Assembly: GCF_000178975.2 (NCBI RefSeq)
Contig: NC_015064.1
Coordinates: forward strand, 2,604,001-2,668,000
DNA: 64,000 nucleotides
Origin: Granulicella tundricola MP5ACTX9
GTDB lineage: Bacteria; Acidobacteriota; Terriglobia; Terriglobales; Acidobacteriaceae
Direction: 5' to 3'
Within the stretch, counting starts at the first letter, position 1. Every line of letters begins with the position of its first letter. The notes under the pieces were generated by a model. The model saw nothing but the letters and a program-made list of their open reading frames with translations, searched no databases and had not been told where the DNA came from. Positions 36,078 through 45,034 of this stretch are shown here, one piece after another. Position numbers and translations under genes: made by a program.

Positions 36078-36707
36078 TCAGGTGTGGCGGATGGTGAGCT
36101 TCTTTTCGAGGAGGCCTAGGGCTGAGTCTGCGATGAGGGCGAGGAGGGCGGCGGGGATGGCTCCGGCGAGGACGAGGCCGTTGTCTACGGAGGCTACGCC
36201 GCGGAAGATGAGCTCGCCGAGGCCGCCTGCGCCTATGGCCGCGGCGATGGTGGCTACGCCTACGCAGGTTACGGTGGCGGTGCGGAGGCCGGCCAGGATG
36301 ACGCTCGCGCCAAGGGGGAGCTCGACCTTGAGGAGGCGCTGGGTGGGGGTCATGCCCATGGCGGCGGCTACGTCGATCAGGGCGGGATCGACCGAGCGGA
36401 TGCCGGCGTAGGTGCTGCGGAGGATGGGCAGGAGGGCGTAGCCGGTGAGGGCGAGGATGGCTAGTCTTGCGGCGTTTTCTCCCAGCCAGGGGACGGGGAG
36501 GAGGAGGCCGAAGAGGGCGAGCGAGGGGATGACCTGGATGATGTTGGCGATGGTGATGATGGGTTTGGCGAGGCGCTCGTGACGGGTGAGGAGGATGCCG
36601 GTGGGGATGCCTACTGCTGCGGCCAGGGCCATGGCGAAGAAGGTGAGCCAGAGGTGCTCGAAGGTTAGGCGGGCTATCTCTGAGGCGTGCTGGTGGAGGA
36701 AGGTCAT
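36078..36707 (-). CDS. ABC transporter permease, OpuCB/ProW-like osmoprotectant type
   Basis: The 209-residue protein has about five or six helices and the BPD_transp_1 EAA-type loop AAAMGMTPTQRLLKVELPLG, typical of glycine betaine/choline permeases (IIQVIPSLALFGLLLP near the start). It should pair with the ATPase encoded just upstream in transcription. The GGAGGAAG before ATG 36707 is strong. No substrate-binding gene is in the window. A palindromic repeat lies between the two genes. Confidence 0.88.
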   Translation of the reverse strand: MTFLHQHASEIARLTFEHLWLTFFAMALAAAVGIPTGILLTRHERLAKPIITIANIIQVIPSLALFGLLLPVPWLGENAARLAILALTGYALLPILRSTYAGIRSVDPALIDVAAAMGMTPTQRLLKVELPLGASVILAGLRTATVTCVGVATIAAAIGAGGLGELIFRGVASVDNGLVLAGAIPAALLALIADSALGLLEKKLTIRHT

Positions 36708-36751
36708 GCGGCTTCCTCCGGGTTTGTGGGTTGGGCTGGAGGCGGTGGAAG

Positions 36752-36812
36752 GGTCGCGCTTTGCGCGATGCCCACCCTAACCGCGATACGACCGCGGTGA
36801 GGGTGGGGCACA
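36752..36812. repeat. Palindromic repeat inside the ABC operon
   Basis: A CGCGCTTTGCGCG hairpin, then ATGCCCACCCTAACCGCG, then GAGGGTGGGGCACAC. It sits in the 133 bp between the ATPase and permease genes and might shape their relative expression. Confidence 0.8.
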
Positions 36813-36840
36813 CGAGTTGAGTGGTGATGGAGGAAGGGGG

Positions 36841-37596
36841 TCATGCGGGGGTCCCCCTGTGTACTGCGCGGACGTAGGTCTGGACGTGGGCGTTGGGGGA
36901 GGTGAGGACCTCTGCGGAGTTCAGGTCGGCTACTACTTCGCCGGCTTCGAGGAAGATGACGCGGTGGGCCAAGTAGAGGGCTTCGTCGAGGTCGTGGGTG
37001 ACGAGGAGGACGGTTTTGTTGAGTTTCTGGAGAAGGGCGCGGAGGGTGGTCTGGATCTCGGCTCGGGTGATGGGGTCGAGGGCTCCGAAGGGCTCGTCCA
37101 TGAGGAGGATTTCGGGGTCGTGAGCGAGGGCTCTTGCGAGGCCTACGCGCTGGCGCTGGCCGCCCGAGAGCTGCCAGGGGTAACGGGTGGCCAGGGCGGG
37201 GTCGAGGCCGGTTAGGGCGAGGACTTCCGCTGCCCGGTTGCGGAAGGTTTGTTTGGTCTGGCCGGGTTCGGGGCCGGCGATCTCCAGGGCGAGGGCGGCG
37301 TTGCGCTCGACGGTCATGTGGGGGAAGAGGCCGGTCTCCTGGATGCAGTAGCCGATGGTGCGGCGGAGGTCGGTGAGGTTGCGGAGGTGGTTGGGAACGC
37401 CTGCGATGCGGATCTCGCCGGCGGTGGGGGTGACGAGGGCGTTGACCATGCGGAGGAGGGTGGTCTTGCCGGAGCCGGAGCGGCCGAGGAGGGCGGTGGT
37501 GGTTCCCTGCTCGAGGGCGAGCGAGACTTTGTCAATCAGGGTGCGGGACTGGACGGCGTAGGAGACTTCTGCGAACTCTATGGCGGGGGTGGGCAT
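36841..37596 (-). CDS. ABC transporter ATP-binding protein, OpuCA/ProV-like
   Basis: The 251-residue ATPase has Walker A LLGRSGSGKTTLL (about residues 37-49), Q-loop YCIQETGLFPHMTV, signature LSGGQRQRVGLARAL and Walker B EILLMDEPFGALD with the H-loop LVTHDLDEAL. The Q-loop text is typical of glycine betaine/osmoprotectant importers. Unlike full ProV it lacks C-terminal CBS domains. It is first in the operon with the permease. Confidence 0.9.
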   Translation of the reverse strand: MPTPAIEFAEVSYAVQSRTLIDKVSLALEQGTTTALLGRSGSGKTTLLRMVNALVTPTAGEIRIAGVPNHLRNLTDLRRTIGYCIQETGLFPHMTVERNAALALEIAGPEPGQTKQTFRNRAAEVLALTGLDPALATRYPWQLSGGQRQRVGLARALAHDPEILLMDEPFGALDPITRAEIQTTLRALLQKLNKTVLLVTHDLDEALYLAHRVIFLEAGEVVADLNSAEVLTSPNAHVQTYVRAVHRGTPA

Positions 37597-37621
37597 AGTT
37601 CGCGGCTCCGATGCGGTGGAC

Positions 37622-37655
37622 GTCTTTGCCTCATCTCAGTCTTTGCCTCATCTCA
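37622..37655. repeat. Tandem 17-bp duplication
   Basis: GTCTTTGCCTCATCTCA occurs twice in direct tandem upstream of the OpuCA-like gene, next to a palindromic repeat. It may be a slippage product or a regulator site. Confidence 0.6.
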
Positions 37656-37663
37656 AGGAGGCG

Positions 37664-37733
37664 GTCGATTTCTACCGAAATCGATACCCCACCCTGTCCC
37701 ACGGTAAAACTGTGGTCCGAGGATGGGGCACCC
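37664..37733. repeat. Palindromic repeat upstream of the ABC operon
   Basis: TCGATTTCTACCGAAATCGA forms a hairpin, followed by TACCCCACCCTGTCCCACGG and GAGGATGGGGCACCCGA. It has the same plan as the copy at 24.2 kb. Confidence 0.8.
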
Positions 37734-37740
37734 GATGAGG

Positions 37741-38694
37741 TTATGCCTCGGGTTGGGGTTCCTGAGTGGGGGTTGGAGCGGCGTCCGGGTTGGGCTCTTC
37801 GGGGGTCGGTTGGGGGAGGGTGGGGGTGTCTGAGGGTGCTTCAGGGGCTCCCTTGACGCGGACGACGGTGATCTTGTCAAAGCCCTCTTTGAAGACGGGA
37901 GGGCGAAGGCGCTCGGCCATCTTCTGCATGACCTCGTCGGTGACCTGGCGGTCGCGCTTGGAGTTGCGCTCCATGCAGACGGCGAGGGGGACGTCGAAGA
38001 AGACGGCCTGGACCTCGTACCCGAAGGACTTGGCCATCTTGATCCACTGGCGGCGCTCATGCGGGCTGAGGTTGGTGGCGTCGACGTAGTTCCAGGGCAT
38101 CTTGGCGATCAGGCGTGCGCGGAGGAGCGAGCGCAAGGTGCTGAAGACGAGGCCCTGGTAGCGCTGGTCCGTGATGTCGTCAAAGAGGATGGTGCGGAGC
38201 ATGTCCGAGGACAGGGGCGAGACGCCGCGGCGCTTGTACCAGGTGGTCTTGCCGGAGCCGGGGAGGCCGATGGTGAGGACGACGTAGCCGCGGGGAGCCT
38301 TGGGCGAGACGGCCTCCGGGCCGGGGGGCGGGGTGGCGAGAGACTCGGGCTGGGTCTCTACGACGACCTTCTTTTCAGCCTCGGGGTCGGCGGGGGCGAA
38401 GCCTTCCGGGGGGGCGGAGGGCTCGAAGCCCTCGGGACCTTCGGGTTCGGGCTGCGCGTGCTTCGCGGCGACCGGAAGAAGATCGATAGGAAGCTCGGTG
38501 GTGCGGGAGATGACGGGTTTAACCGGTTCCGGTTTGGGGGCTTCGGGTTTGCGCTCGATCGGGTCCGGGTAGGTGGGGCGGAGGGGGGCAAGCTGGCCGG
38601 TGGGCAGTTCCTGGCCGCTTTTGCCGGTGGACTCGGACTCGTTGGGTCCACGTCTGGTGCGTCTTCTCATCTGGTTCAGTATCCATTCGCGCAT
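37741..38694 (-). CDS. P-loop kinase-like ATPase with a long proline-rich N-terminal region
   Basis: The 317-residue product has about 130 residues of Pro/Glu-rich, probably disordered sequence. A P-loop domain follows like that of polynucleotide kinases and zeta-type kinases: Walker A GLPGSGKTTW (about residues 143-152), SSDMLRTILFDD, YVDATNLSPHERRQWIKMA, and FFDVPLAVCMERNSKRDRQV. It probably phosphorylates a nucleic acid end or small molecule. The C-terminus is again Pro-rich. No signal peptide is seen. Confidence 0.8.
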   Translation of the reverse strand: MREWILNQMRRRTRRGPNESESTGKSGQELPTGQLAPLRPTYPDPIERKPEAPKPEPVKPVISRTTELPIDLLPVAAKHAQPEPEGPEGFEPSAPPEGFAPADPEAEKKVVVETQPESLATPPPGPEAVSPKAPRGYVVLTIGLPGSGKTTWYKRRGVSPLSSDMLRTILFDDITDQRYQGLVFSTLRSLLRARLIAKMPWNYVDATNLSPHERRQWIKMAKSFGYEVQAVFFDVPLAVCMERNSKRDRQVTDEVMQKMAERLRPPVFKEGFDKITVVRVKGAPEAPSDTPTLPQPTPEEPNPDAAPTPTQEPQPEA

Positions 38695-38912
38695 GTGGCG
38701 CTTATTCTCTTGGGCTTCGGCGGGCGCGTGTGAGGCGGCGCGAAGTTCTCAGGTTTCGATGGCAGGGTGCGACGGGCGCGGTCCCTGTATCTAATGACGC
38801 TTGTAACACAGGGGTTGGGCGGGGGCAAATGCGGATGCGTCAGGGGATGCCGGGTTTGCACCCCCCGAGCGGCTTTGATAGCCTGCGGAGTGATAGCAAG
38901 GAGAGCAATACT

Positions 38913-39920
38913 ATGGCAGTGAAGGTTGGGATCAACGGCTTCGGCCGCATTGGACGGAATGTGTTTCGAACGGCTCTGGGAAATCCGGAGATCGAGTTCG
39001 TTGCGGTGAACGATCTGACGACGCCGGCGACGCTGGCCCATCTGCTGAAGTACGACTCGATTCTGGGGAATCTGAAGAACACGATCTCCCATGGGGCGGA
39101 CTACATCGAGGTCGATGGGAAGAAGATCAAGGTGTTTGCGGAGCGCGACCCGAGCAAGCTGGACTGGGCGAGCGTGGGGGCGGAGATCGTGGTGGAATCG
39201 ACGGGGTTCTTTACGGATGCGGAGAAGGCGAAGGCGCACCTGGGAACGACCGTGAAGAAGGTAATCATTTCCGCGCCGGCGACCAATGAGGACCTGACCG
39301 TGGTGCTGGGCGTGAACGATGACAAGTACGATGCGAGCAAGCATCATGTGATTTCGAACGCGAGCTGCACGACGAACTGCCTGGCTCCGGTGGTGAAGGT
39401 GCTGCACGATACGTTTGGGATTGCGAGCGGGATCATGACGACGATCCACAGCTATACGAACGACCAGGTGATCCTGGATACGCCGCATAAGGATCTACGG
39501 CGGGCTCGGGCGGCTGCTTTGAGCATGATTCCTAGTTCTACCGGCGCGGCCAAGGCGCTGAAGCTGGTGGTGCCGGAGATGGCTGGGAAGCTGGATGGAT
39601 TTGCGATTCGGGTTCCGACTCCGAACGTATCGGTCGTGGACCTGACGTTTGTGGCGGAGAAGCCAATCTCGGTGGAGACGATCAATGCGGCGATCAAGGC
39701 TGCTTCTGAAGCCGGACCGATGGTTGGGATTCTGGGCTTTACGGACGAGGAGCTTGTGAGTACGGACTTCCGGGGGGATTCTCGGTCGTCTATTTTTGAC
39801 TCGAAGCTGACGAAGGTTGTTGGGCAGACTGGGAAGGTGATCAGCTGGTACGACAATGAGTGGGGGTATTCGAGCCGGGTGAAGGATCTGGTTTTGTTTT
39901 TGGTGGAGAAGGGGCTGTAG
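38913..39920 (+). CDS. gap: Glyceraldehyde-3-phosphate dehydrogenase, type I
   Basis: The enzyme oxidises glyceraldehyde-3-phosphate to 1,3-bisphosphoglycerate with NAD and phosphate. The 335-residue product starts MAVKVGINGFGRIGRN and has catalytic Cys152 in SNASCTTNCLAP, the GAAKALKLVVPEMAGKL stretch, and WYDNEWGYSSRV at the end. ATG 38913 follows AAGGAGAG. It is the first gene of a rightward glycolytic set (gap, ridA-like, pgk, tpiA), but its own terminator follows, so pgk probably has another promoter. Confidence 0.98.
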   Translation: MAVKVGINGFGRIGRNVFRTALGNPEIEFVAVNDLTTPATLAHLLKYDSILGNLKNTISHGADYIEVDGKKIKVFAERDPSKLDWASVGAEIVVESTGFFTDAEKAKAHLGTTVKKVIISAPATNEDLTVVLGVNDDKYDASKHHVISNASCTTNCLAPVVKVLHDTFGIASGIMTTIHSYTNDQVILDTPHKDLRRARAAALSMIPSSTGAAKALKLVVPEMAGKLDGFAIRVPTPNVSVVDLTFVAEKPISVETINAAIKAASEAGPMVGILGFTDEELVSTDFRGDSRSSIFDSKLTKVVGQTGKVISWYDNEWGYSSRVKDLVLFLVEKGL

Positions 39921-39946
39921 AGTTTTTCATCCTAACTTCAGCAATG

Positions 39947-39973
39947 GGGCTCAGACAGTTGTCTGGCCCTTTT
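39947..39973 (+). terminator. Rho-independent terminator after gap
   Basis: GGGC-T-CAGACA / TGTCTG-GCCC forms a stem with a tiny loop and one bulged base, followed by a run of four T. Confidence 0.75.
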
Positions 39974-40018
39974 GCTTGTGGGTTACAACCACATCCAGGA
40001 AGCGAGTAACCTAAAGTG

Positions 40019-40426
40019 ATGAATGAGCGACAGAACTTTGCGGGGACTTCTGAGTACGAGGATGTGATTGGGTTCTCGCGGGCGGTGCGGGTTGGGCGGC
40101 ATGTGATGGTGTCGGGGACTGGGCCGGTGGGGTGCGATGACGCGGATGTTGCGGGGCAGACGGATCAATGTCTGACTTTGATTGCGGCGGCGCTGAAGAG
40201 CGCGGGGACTAGCTTTGAGCATGTAGTTCGGACGCGGATGTATCTGACCGACCGGAATGACTGGGAGGCTGCGGGGCGGGTGCATGGGAAGTTCTTCAAG
40301 CTGGTGAAGCCGGCGGCTACTATGGTTGTGGTCGCAGGATTGATCGATCCGCGGTGGAAGATTGAGATTGAGGCGGATGCGCTGATTCCAGGCGACGCTA
40401 CGGATGCTCCAGGAGAAGACGAGTAA
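40019..40426 (+). CDS. RidA/YjgF-family protein
   Basis: RidA-type proteins deaminate reactive enamines or imines formed by PLP enzymes. The 135-residue product has the family layout: [42 protein letters not shown], and the Arg-containing [13 protein letters not shown]; the C-terminal Glu of the active site is in [11 protein letters not shown] 40016 is three bases before ATG 40019, and either may be used. The stop overlaps the pgk ATG by one base (TAATG). Confidence 0.9.
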   Translation: MNERQNFAGTSEYEDVIGFSRAVRVGRHVMVSGTGPVGCDDADVAGQTDQCLTLIAAALKSAGTSFEHVVRTRMYLTDRNDWEAAGRVHGKFFKLVKPAATMVVVAGLIDPRWKIEIEADALIPGDATDAPGEDE

Positions 40427-41643
40427 TGGCTAAGCTGTCGATACGGGATCTTGAACTGGGTGGGAAGCGCGTGCTGATTCGCGTGGATTTCAATGTGCCG
40501 CTGTCCAAGGATGGCAGGGAGATTCTGGACGATACGCGGATTCGGGAGACGGTGCCGACGATCGAGTATGCGCTGCGGCGGAAGGCTCGGGTGGTGCTGT
40601 GTTCCCACCTGGGGCGGCCTAAGGGGAAGGTTGTTCCGGCGCTGAGTCTGCGGCCTGTGGTGGATCGTCTGCGGGAGCTGCTGGATCATGTGCTGGGCGA
40701 AGATGAGAACGTCGGGTTTGCGCCGGATTGCGTGGGCGAGGTGGCGACAGAGCTGGTGAATGGGCTGGAGCAGGGGCAGACACTGCTGCTCGAGAACCTG
40801 CGGTTTCATGCGGGGGAAGAGGCCAACGATCCGGTTTTTGCGAAGAAGCTCGCGGCTCTGTGCGATGTGTATGTGAACGATGCTTTTGGAAGTGCGCATC
40901 GGGCTCATGCATCGACGGAAGGGATTACGCATTTTGTGAAGGAGTCCGCGGCTGGGTTGCTGATGGAGTCGGAGCTGGAGCACCTGGGGAAGGCGCTGAC
41001 GGAGCCGGATAAGCCGTTTGTGGCGATCATTGGGGGGGCGAAGGTGTCGGACAAGATCGGGGTGATCGAGGCGATGCTGGAGAAGGCGGATGCGGTGCTG
41101 ATCGGTGGTGGGATGGCTTATACGTTTCTGCGGGCGATGGGGCAGGATACGGGTAAATCGCTGGTGGAGGTGGACAAGGTTGATGTGGCCGGGGAGACGC
41201 TGAAGAAGGCTGCGGCCAAGGGTGTGCGGTTCCTGCTGCCGGTGGATCATGTGGTGGCGGACAGATTTGCCGCGGATGCTGCGCGTGGGGTCTGGAAGGC
41301 GCCGGCGGGGATTCCGGAGGACAAGATGGCTCTCGACATTGGGCCGGAGACGGTGGAGTTGTTTGCGGCAGAGATTGCGGGGGCTCGGACGGTGCTTTGG
41401 AATGGGCCGATGGGGGTGTTTGAGTTCCCTGCTTTTGCCGTGGGAACGAACGCGATTGCAGAGGCTGTGGCCGGGAACGATGAGGCCACGACAATTGTGG
41501 GGGGCGGGGATTCTGTATCGGCGATCCATAAGTCGGGGTTTGCGGGGAAGATCACGCATATCTCGACCGGGGGTGGGGCTAGTTTGGAGTTTCTGGAGGG
41601 GAAGGTTCTGCCGGGGGTTGAGGCGCTTACGGAGCGGTTGTAA
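40426..41643 (+). CDS. pgk: Phosphoglycerate kinase
   Basis: The enzyme makes ATP from 1,3-bisphosphoglycerate. The 405-residue product has the N-terminal [20 protein letters not shown], substrate loop SHLGRPKGK, and [14 protein letters not shown]. The nucleotide-binding side has [14 protein letters not shown] and TIVGGGDSV, ending [14 protein letters not shown]. Length is usual. Translation is likely coupled to the RidA-like gene. The last 17 bases overlap the end of a gene on the other strand. Confidence 0.98.
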   Translation: MAKLSIRDLELGGKRVLIRVDFNVPLSKDGREILDDTRIRETVPTIEYALRRKARVVLCSHLGRPKGKVVPALSLRPVVDRLRELLDHVLGEDENVGFAPDCVGEVATELVNGLEQGQTLLLENLRFHAGEEANDPVFAKKLAALCDVYVNDAFGSAHRAHASTEGITHFVKESAAGLLMESELEHLGKALTEPDKPFVAIIGGAKVSDKIGVIEAMLEKADAVLIGGGMAYTFLRAMGQDTGKSLVEVDKVDVAGETLKKAAAKGVRFLLPVDHVVADRFAADAARGVWKAPAGIPEDKMALDIGPETVELFAAEIAGARTVLWNGPMGVFEFPAFAVGTNAIAEAVAGNDEATTIVGGGDSVSAIHKSGFAGKITHISTGGGASLEFLEGKVLPGVEALTERL

Positions 41644-41986
41644 GACGGGAGATGAGGCCTGAGATCATCTTGCGGACTTCGACGATCTCTTCTGTGAGCG
41701 ATTGGAACTGAGTCTCCGGCAGGTGGCCGAGATCTCGTGAAAGCAGGAGCAGGTATTCCAGTTCTGTAATGGCTGCGCGGCTTCTGCGGAGTTCGATTGC
41801 GAATTTGGCATCGCTCCCTCTGCCACTTCCCTCTGCGATTTTGGAGGCGACCGAGATTGCAGTTCTTCTCAGGTTGAGCAAGAGCCCGAAGCGCTCGGCT
41901 TCTGGCATGGCTTCGGATGCTTCATAGATGTGGAGGACGAGGAGGTGGGCTCGCTTCCACACTGCCAGTTGGCGGAAGTCTTGCAT
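41627..41986 (-). CDS. Four-helix bundle protein (23S rRNA intervening-sequence type)
   Basis: The 119-residue product has the family pattern: [18 protein letters not shown] at the start, [20 protein letters not shown] with EGSGRG after it, and a late [16 protein letters not shown]. Such proteins form pentameric helical bundles. They occur in rRNA intervening sequences but more often, as here, as free-standing genes of unknown role. It is antisense between pgk and tpiA and overlaps the pgk 3' end by 17 bases. Confidence 0.9.
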   Translation of the reverse strand: MQDFRQLAVWKRAHLLVLHIYEASEAMPEAERFGLLLNLRRTAISVASKIAEGSGRGSDAKFAIELRRSRAAITELEYLLLLSRDLGHLPETQFQSLTEEIVEVRKMISGLISRLTTAP

Positions 41987-42128
41987 TAACTTTCTTCTCC
42001 GGAAGAGATTGTGGTCAGGACAGAGGGTTTTCTTCCAGCTGCCAGCTATGAGCTATCAGCTGCCAGCTTGGTCGAGGTCAGTATAGATCGTTGCCTATCT
42101 TCGGATGAAGATGGGATACTTGGGGACT

Positions 42129-42887
42129 ATGCGGAAGCCTGTGATTGCCGGGAATTGGAAGATGTACAAGACTCCGAGGGAGTCGCTTGCGTTTCTGCAG
42201 GTGTTTTTGCCTTTGATCGAGAACCATACGCGGGATGAGGTTGTTCTGTTTCCGACCATGTCTTCGCTGGGCTATGTGCTGGAGGCTGTGGAGGGATCGA
42301 ACGTCAGGGCTGGGGCTCAGACGATGCACTGGCTGAATGAGGGGCCTTATACGGGGCAGACCTCGCCGACGATGCTGGCGAGTATTCATTGCACGCATGT
42401 GCTGCTGGGACACTCCGAGCGGCGGATCTATGCGAATGAGACCGACGACATGGTGAACTGGAAGCTGAAGGCTGCGATTGCACACTCGCTGACGCCGGTG
42501 GTGTGCGTGGGTGAGACGATGGATAAGCGGCAGTCCGGGCTGACAGAGGCGGTGCTGCGGTGGCAGATCTCCTGCGCACTGAATGGGGTGGAGCGGGAGG
42601 GGTCGCAGGCGATGATTATTGCTTACGAGCCGATCTGGGCGATCGGGACTGGAAGCACGGCTACTCCGGCGCAGGTGGAAGAGGCGCACAAGATTATCAG
42701 GCGGGAGGTTGCGGAGAGGCTGGGTGAGGAGCGTGCGGAGTCTACGCGGATTATTTATGGGGGGTCGGTCAAGCCCGAGAATACGGCGAAATTGATGGCT
42801 CAGCCGAATATCGATGGGGCGCTGGTGGGTGGGGCTAGCTTAGATCCAGAGACGTTCTGCCGGATTGTGAAGTACGCGACTGCGTAG
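42129..42887 (+). CDS. tpiA: Triosephosphate isomerase
   Basis: The enzyme interconverts dihydroxyacetone phosphate and glyceraldehyde-3-phosphate. The 252-residue product has MRKPVIAGNWKMYK with Lys11, His95 in HVLLGHSERR, Glu167 in AYEPIWAIGTG, and the phosphate loop YGGSVKPEN. ATG 42129 gives the family N-terminus; ATG 42105 in frame would add eight residues. A strong terminator follows, closing the glycolytic cluster. Confidence 0.97.
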   Translation: MRKPVIAGNWKMYKTPRESLAFLQVFLPLIENHTRDEVVLFPTMSSLGYVLEAVEGSNVRAGAQTMHWLNEGPYTGQTSPTMLASIHCTHVLLGHSERRIYANETDDMVNWKLKAAIAHSLTPVVCVGETMDKRQSGLTEAVLRWQISCALNGVEREGSQAMIIAYEPIWAIGTGSTATPAQVEEAHKIIRREVAERLGEERAESTRIIYGGSVKPENTAKLMAQPNIDGALVGGASLDPETFCRIVKYATA

Positions 42888-42900
42888 TGATGATTGAAAT

Positions 42901-42932
42901 AGAGAAGCCCCGCCTGACGGCGGGGCTTCTCT
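42901..42932. terminator. Strong terminator hairpin after tpiA
   Basis: A perfect 14-bp stem (AGAGAAGCCCCGCC / GGCGGGGCTTCTCT) with a TGAC loop lies between tpiA and the converging small His-rich gene, so it can serve both. Confidence 0.88.
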
Positions 42933-42950
42933 ATGCGCTGGGTATGGAGC

Positions 42951-43109
42951 CTAGCGGTAATAGCCGCGGTGATGGTAGTGGCGGTGGTGATGATAATGCC
43001 TGTGACGGGGGCCGGTGCGAATGATGATCTGGGCATCTGCATGGGGCACGAGGCCTGCCAGCATAACCACCATAGTAAGAGCGAGGAACCAACGTCCGAT
43101 ACGTGCCAT
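42951..43109 (-). CDS. Tiny secreted His-rich peptide, 52 aa
   Basis: The product starts MARIGRWFLALTMVVMLAGL, a clear Sec signal with likely cleavage after ADA. The mature 25 or so residues read IIIRTGPRHRHYHHHRHYHH and end RGYYR. The GGAGA before ATG 43109 is a good ribosome-binding site and the terminator at 42901 follows its stop. The high histidine content suggests metal binding or pH buffering outside the cell, by inference only. Too short for most gene finders. Confidence 0.7.
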   Translation of the reverse strand: MARIGRWFLALTMVVMLAGLVPHADAQIIIRTGPRHRHYHHHRHYHHRGYYR

Positions 43110-43203
43110 TTGTCTTCTCCAGAGAACCTGTAACCGATCTGCTTGCCGGTGATAAGTAGTCGGATGCCTGGGGGATGGCGGTTAGTTGGTTGGGGTGGAA
43201 ACT

Positions 43204-43773
43204 TTAGCGGACTACGCCCGCCTGATCCATGGGCCAGTAGACGAAGGCGGCTTTGCCGTAGATGAGATCGCGGGGGACGAGGCCGAAGTCGCGGCTGTCT
43301 GAGGAGATGGAACGGTGGTCACCCATGACGAAGTAGGAGGCTGGGGGGATGATGAGTTCGGGCTGGGAGCGGTCGTCGGTGAAGCGGGTGGGGACGTAGG
43401 ACTCGGGGAGGCGCTGGTCGTTGAGGTAGACGCGACCGTGATCGATGCGGATGTGGTCTCCGGGGACGGCGATGACGCGCTTGATGTAGCTCTTGGTGTG
43501 GTCGTGGGGGTAGAGGAAGACGACGACGTCACTGTGGTGGATCTCTCCGACGTGGAAGGCGAGTTTATTGACGAAGAGGCGATCCTGGTCCTCAAGACCG
43601 GGGTTCATGCTGGTTCCCTCTACGCGGACCGGTTGGTAGAGGAAGATGATGATGAAGGCGGAGACGCCGACGGAGAGCAGGAGGTCGCGGAGCCAGGCGC
43701 GGAGGGAGCCTTTGGCGGGCGTTGGTTCGGAAGGGGCAGCAGGTTGAGGGACAAAGTCGTTCAATTCAGTCAT
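43204..43773 (-). CDS. lepB: Signal peptidase I
   Basis: The enzyme removes Sec and Tat signal peptides at the inner membrane. The 189-residue product has one N-terminal helix (LLLSVGVSAFIIIFLYQPV), then the box B RVEGTSMNPGLEDQD with nucleophile Ser55. Lys98 in SYIKRVIAVPGDHI is the general base, and the late MGDHRSISSDSRDFG is box E. The short form with a single anchor is like that of Gram-positive and acidobacterial enzymes. It is divergent from murQ. Confidence 0.95.
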   Translation of the reverse strand: MTELNDFVPQPAAPSEPTPAKGSLRAWLRDLLLSVGVSAFIIIFLYQPVRVEGTSMNPGLEDQDRLFVNKLAFHVGEIHHSDVVVFLYPHDHTKSYIKRVIAVPGDHIRIDHGRVYLNDQRLPESYVPTRFTDDRSQPELIIPPASYFVMGDHRSISSDSRDFGLVPRDLIYGKAAFVYWPMDQAGVVR

Positions 43774-43956
43774 ACTCCTGACGCTTGTATCAGATTAGAC
43801 GCGTCGTTTGGCCTGGAAGGTGTAGTGTAGTGCCACCAAGAGCTATTGCAAGTTGGCGCAATCTGTTTCACGATGAGAGTCGTCCTTTGACACCGTAAGG
43901 CAAGATCGTGCATCCAATAAGGATACGGCTAGAATAGGTAAAGACGGCGGTACAAG

Positions 43957-44937
43957 ATGGCAACCCTGACGATGATCGAGCAAGTTGAGCCGGAAAGACC
44001 GGAGAAACATTCTGGAATTCGTGATCTGAGACCCTTTTCCGGTCTGACGACGGAGAGTCTGAACGCGGCATCGCATGATCTGGATACGAAATCGGCGCTG
44101 GAGATAGCGCGGATTATCAACCAGGAAGACGCAAAGATTGCGGCAGCGGTCAAGAAGGCGCTGCCTGAAATCGCGATTGTGATCGACACGGTTGCGCGTT
44201 CGCTGCGCGACGGTGGACGACTGATCTATGTGGGTGCGGGGTCCAGCGGGCGTATCTCGTCGCTGGATGCGAGCGAATGCCCTCCTACGTTCTCCACGGC
44301 TCCTTCCCAGGTGCAGTACATCATGGCGGGCGGGCCCAAGGCGCTGGCCTCGGCTTCCGATGTGAATGAGGATTCGCCCGAGATTGGGCAGCGGGATATC
44401 GCGCGGCGACGGCCTACACGGAAGGACATCGTGATTGGTGTTTCAGCGAGCGGACGGACACCGTATGTCGTCGGCGCTGTGGAGTATGCGCGTGCGCGAG
44501 GGGCGAAGACGGCCTGCGTGACGTGCAATATCGGGACACCGCTGGCGGATGTTTCTGATACGTCGATTGTGACGGAGGTGGGGCCTGAGGTGATTTCGGG
44601 TTCAACCCGGATGAAGGCTTCGACGTCACAGAAGATGATCCTGAACATGATCACAACCGGCGCTATGACGCGGCTGGGCTATGTGTACGACAACCTGATG
44701 GTGAACGTTCACATGAAGAACGCGAAGCTGGTGGAGCGCGGGATTCGGGTGTTGATGGATGTGTGCCACATTGACCGGGATACGGCGATCCGGACGATCA
44801 AGAGCGCGGGCAAGTCGATTCCGATTGCGATGGTGATGTTGAAGGCGAATGTCGACAAGATGGAGGCTGTGCGGCGTCTGGGTAAATCCGACGGGAATGT
44901 GCGGCTGGCGATCGACGACTCAAGGCTTGAGCTCTAA
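43957..44937 (+). CDS. murQ: N-acetylmuramic acid 6-phosphate etherase
   Basis: The enzyme cleaves the lactyl ether of MurNAc-6-phosphate to GlcNAc-6-phosphate and lactate, next after AnmK in cell-wall recycling. The 326-residue SIS-domain protein has YVGAGSSGRISSLDASECPPTF (catalytic Glu in ASEC), GVSASGRTPYVVGAVEYAR, and EVISGSTRMKASTSQKM. No signal peptide, so cytosolic. AnmK is 20 kb away, so the pathway genes are not clustered. Confidence 0.96.
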   Translation: MATLTMIEQVEPERPEKHSGIRDLRPFSGLTTESLNAASHDLDTKSALEIARIINQEDAKIAAAVKKALPEIAIVIDTVARSLRDGGRLIYVGAGSSGRISSLDASECPPTFSTAPSQVQYIMAGGPKALASASDVNEDSPEIGQRDIARRRPTRKDIVIGVSASGRTPYVVGAVEYARARGAKTACVTCNIGTPLADVSDTSIVTEVGPEVISGSTRMKASTSQKMILNMITTGAMTRLGYVYDNLMVNVHMKNAKLVERGIRVLMDVCHIDRDTAIRTIKSAGKSIPIAMVMLKANVDKMEAVRRLGKSDGNVRLAIDDSRLEL

Positions 44938-45034
44938 GGGCGCAACTGTGGGCTGGAAGCTGGGTTTGATGTGGTGAAGGCGGGAGCGTAGATGCTCCTG
45001 CCGAGCCCCAGACGAAGCACCCAGGAGATGTTCT

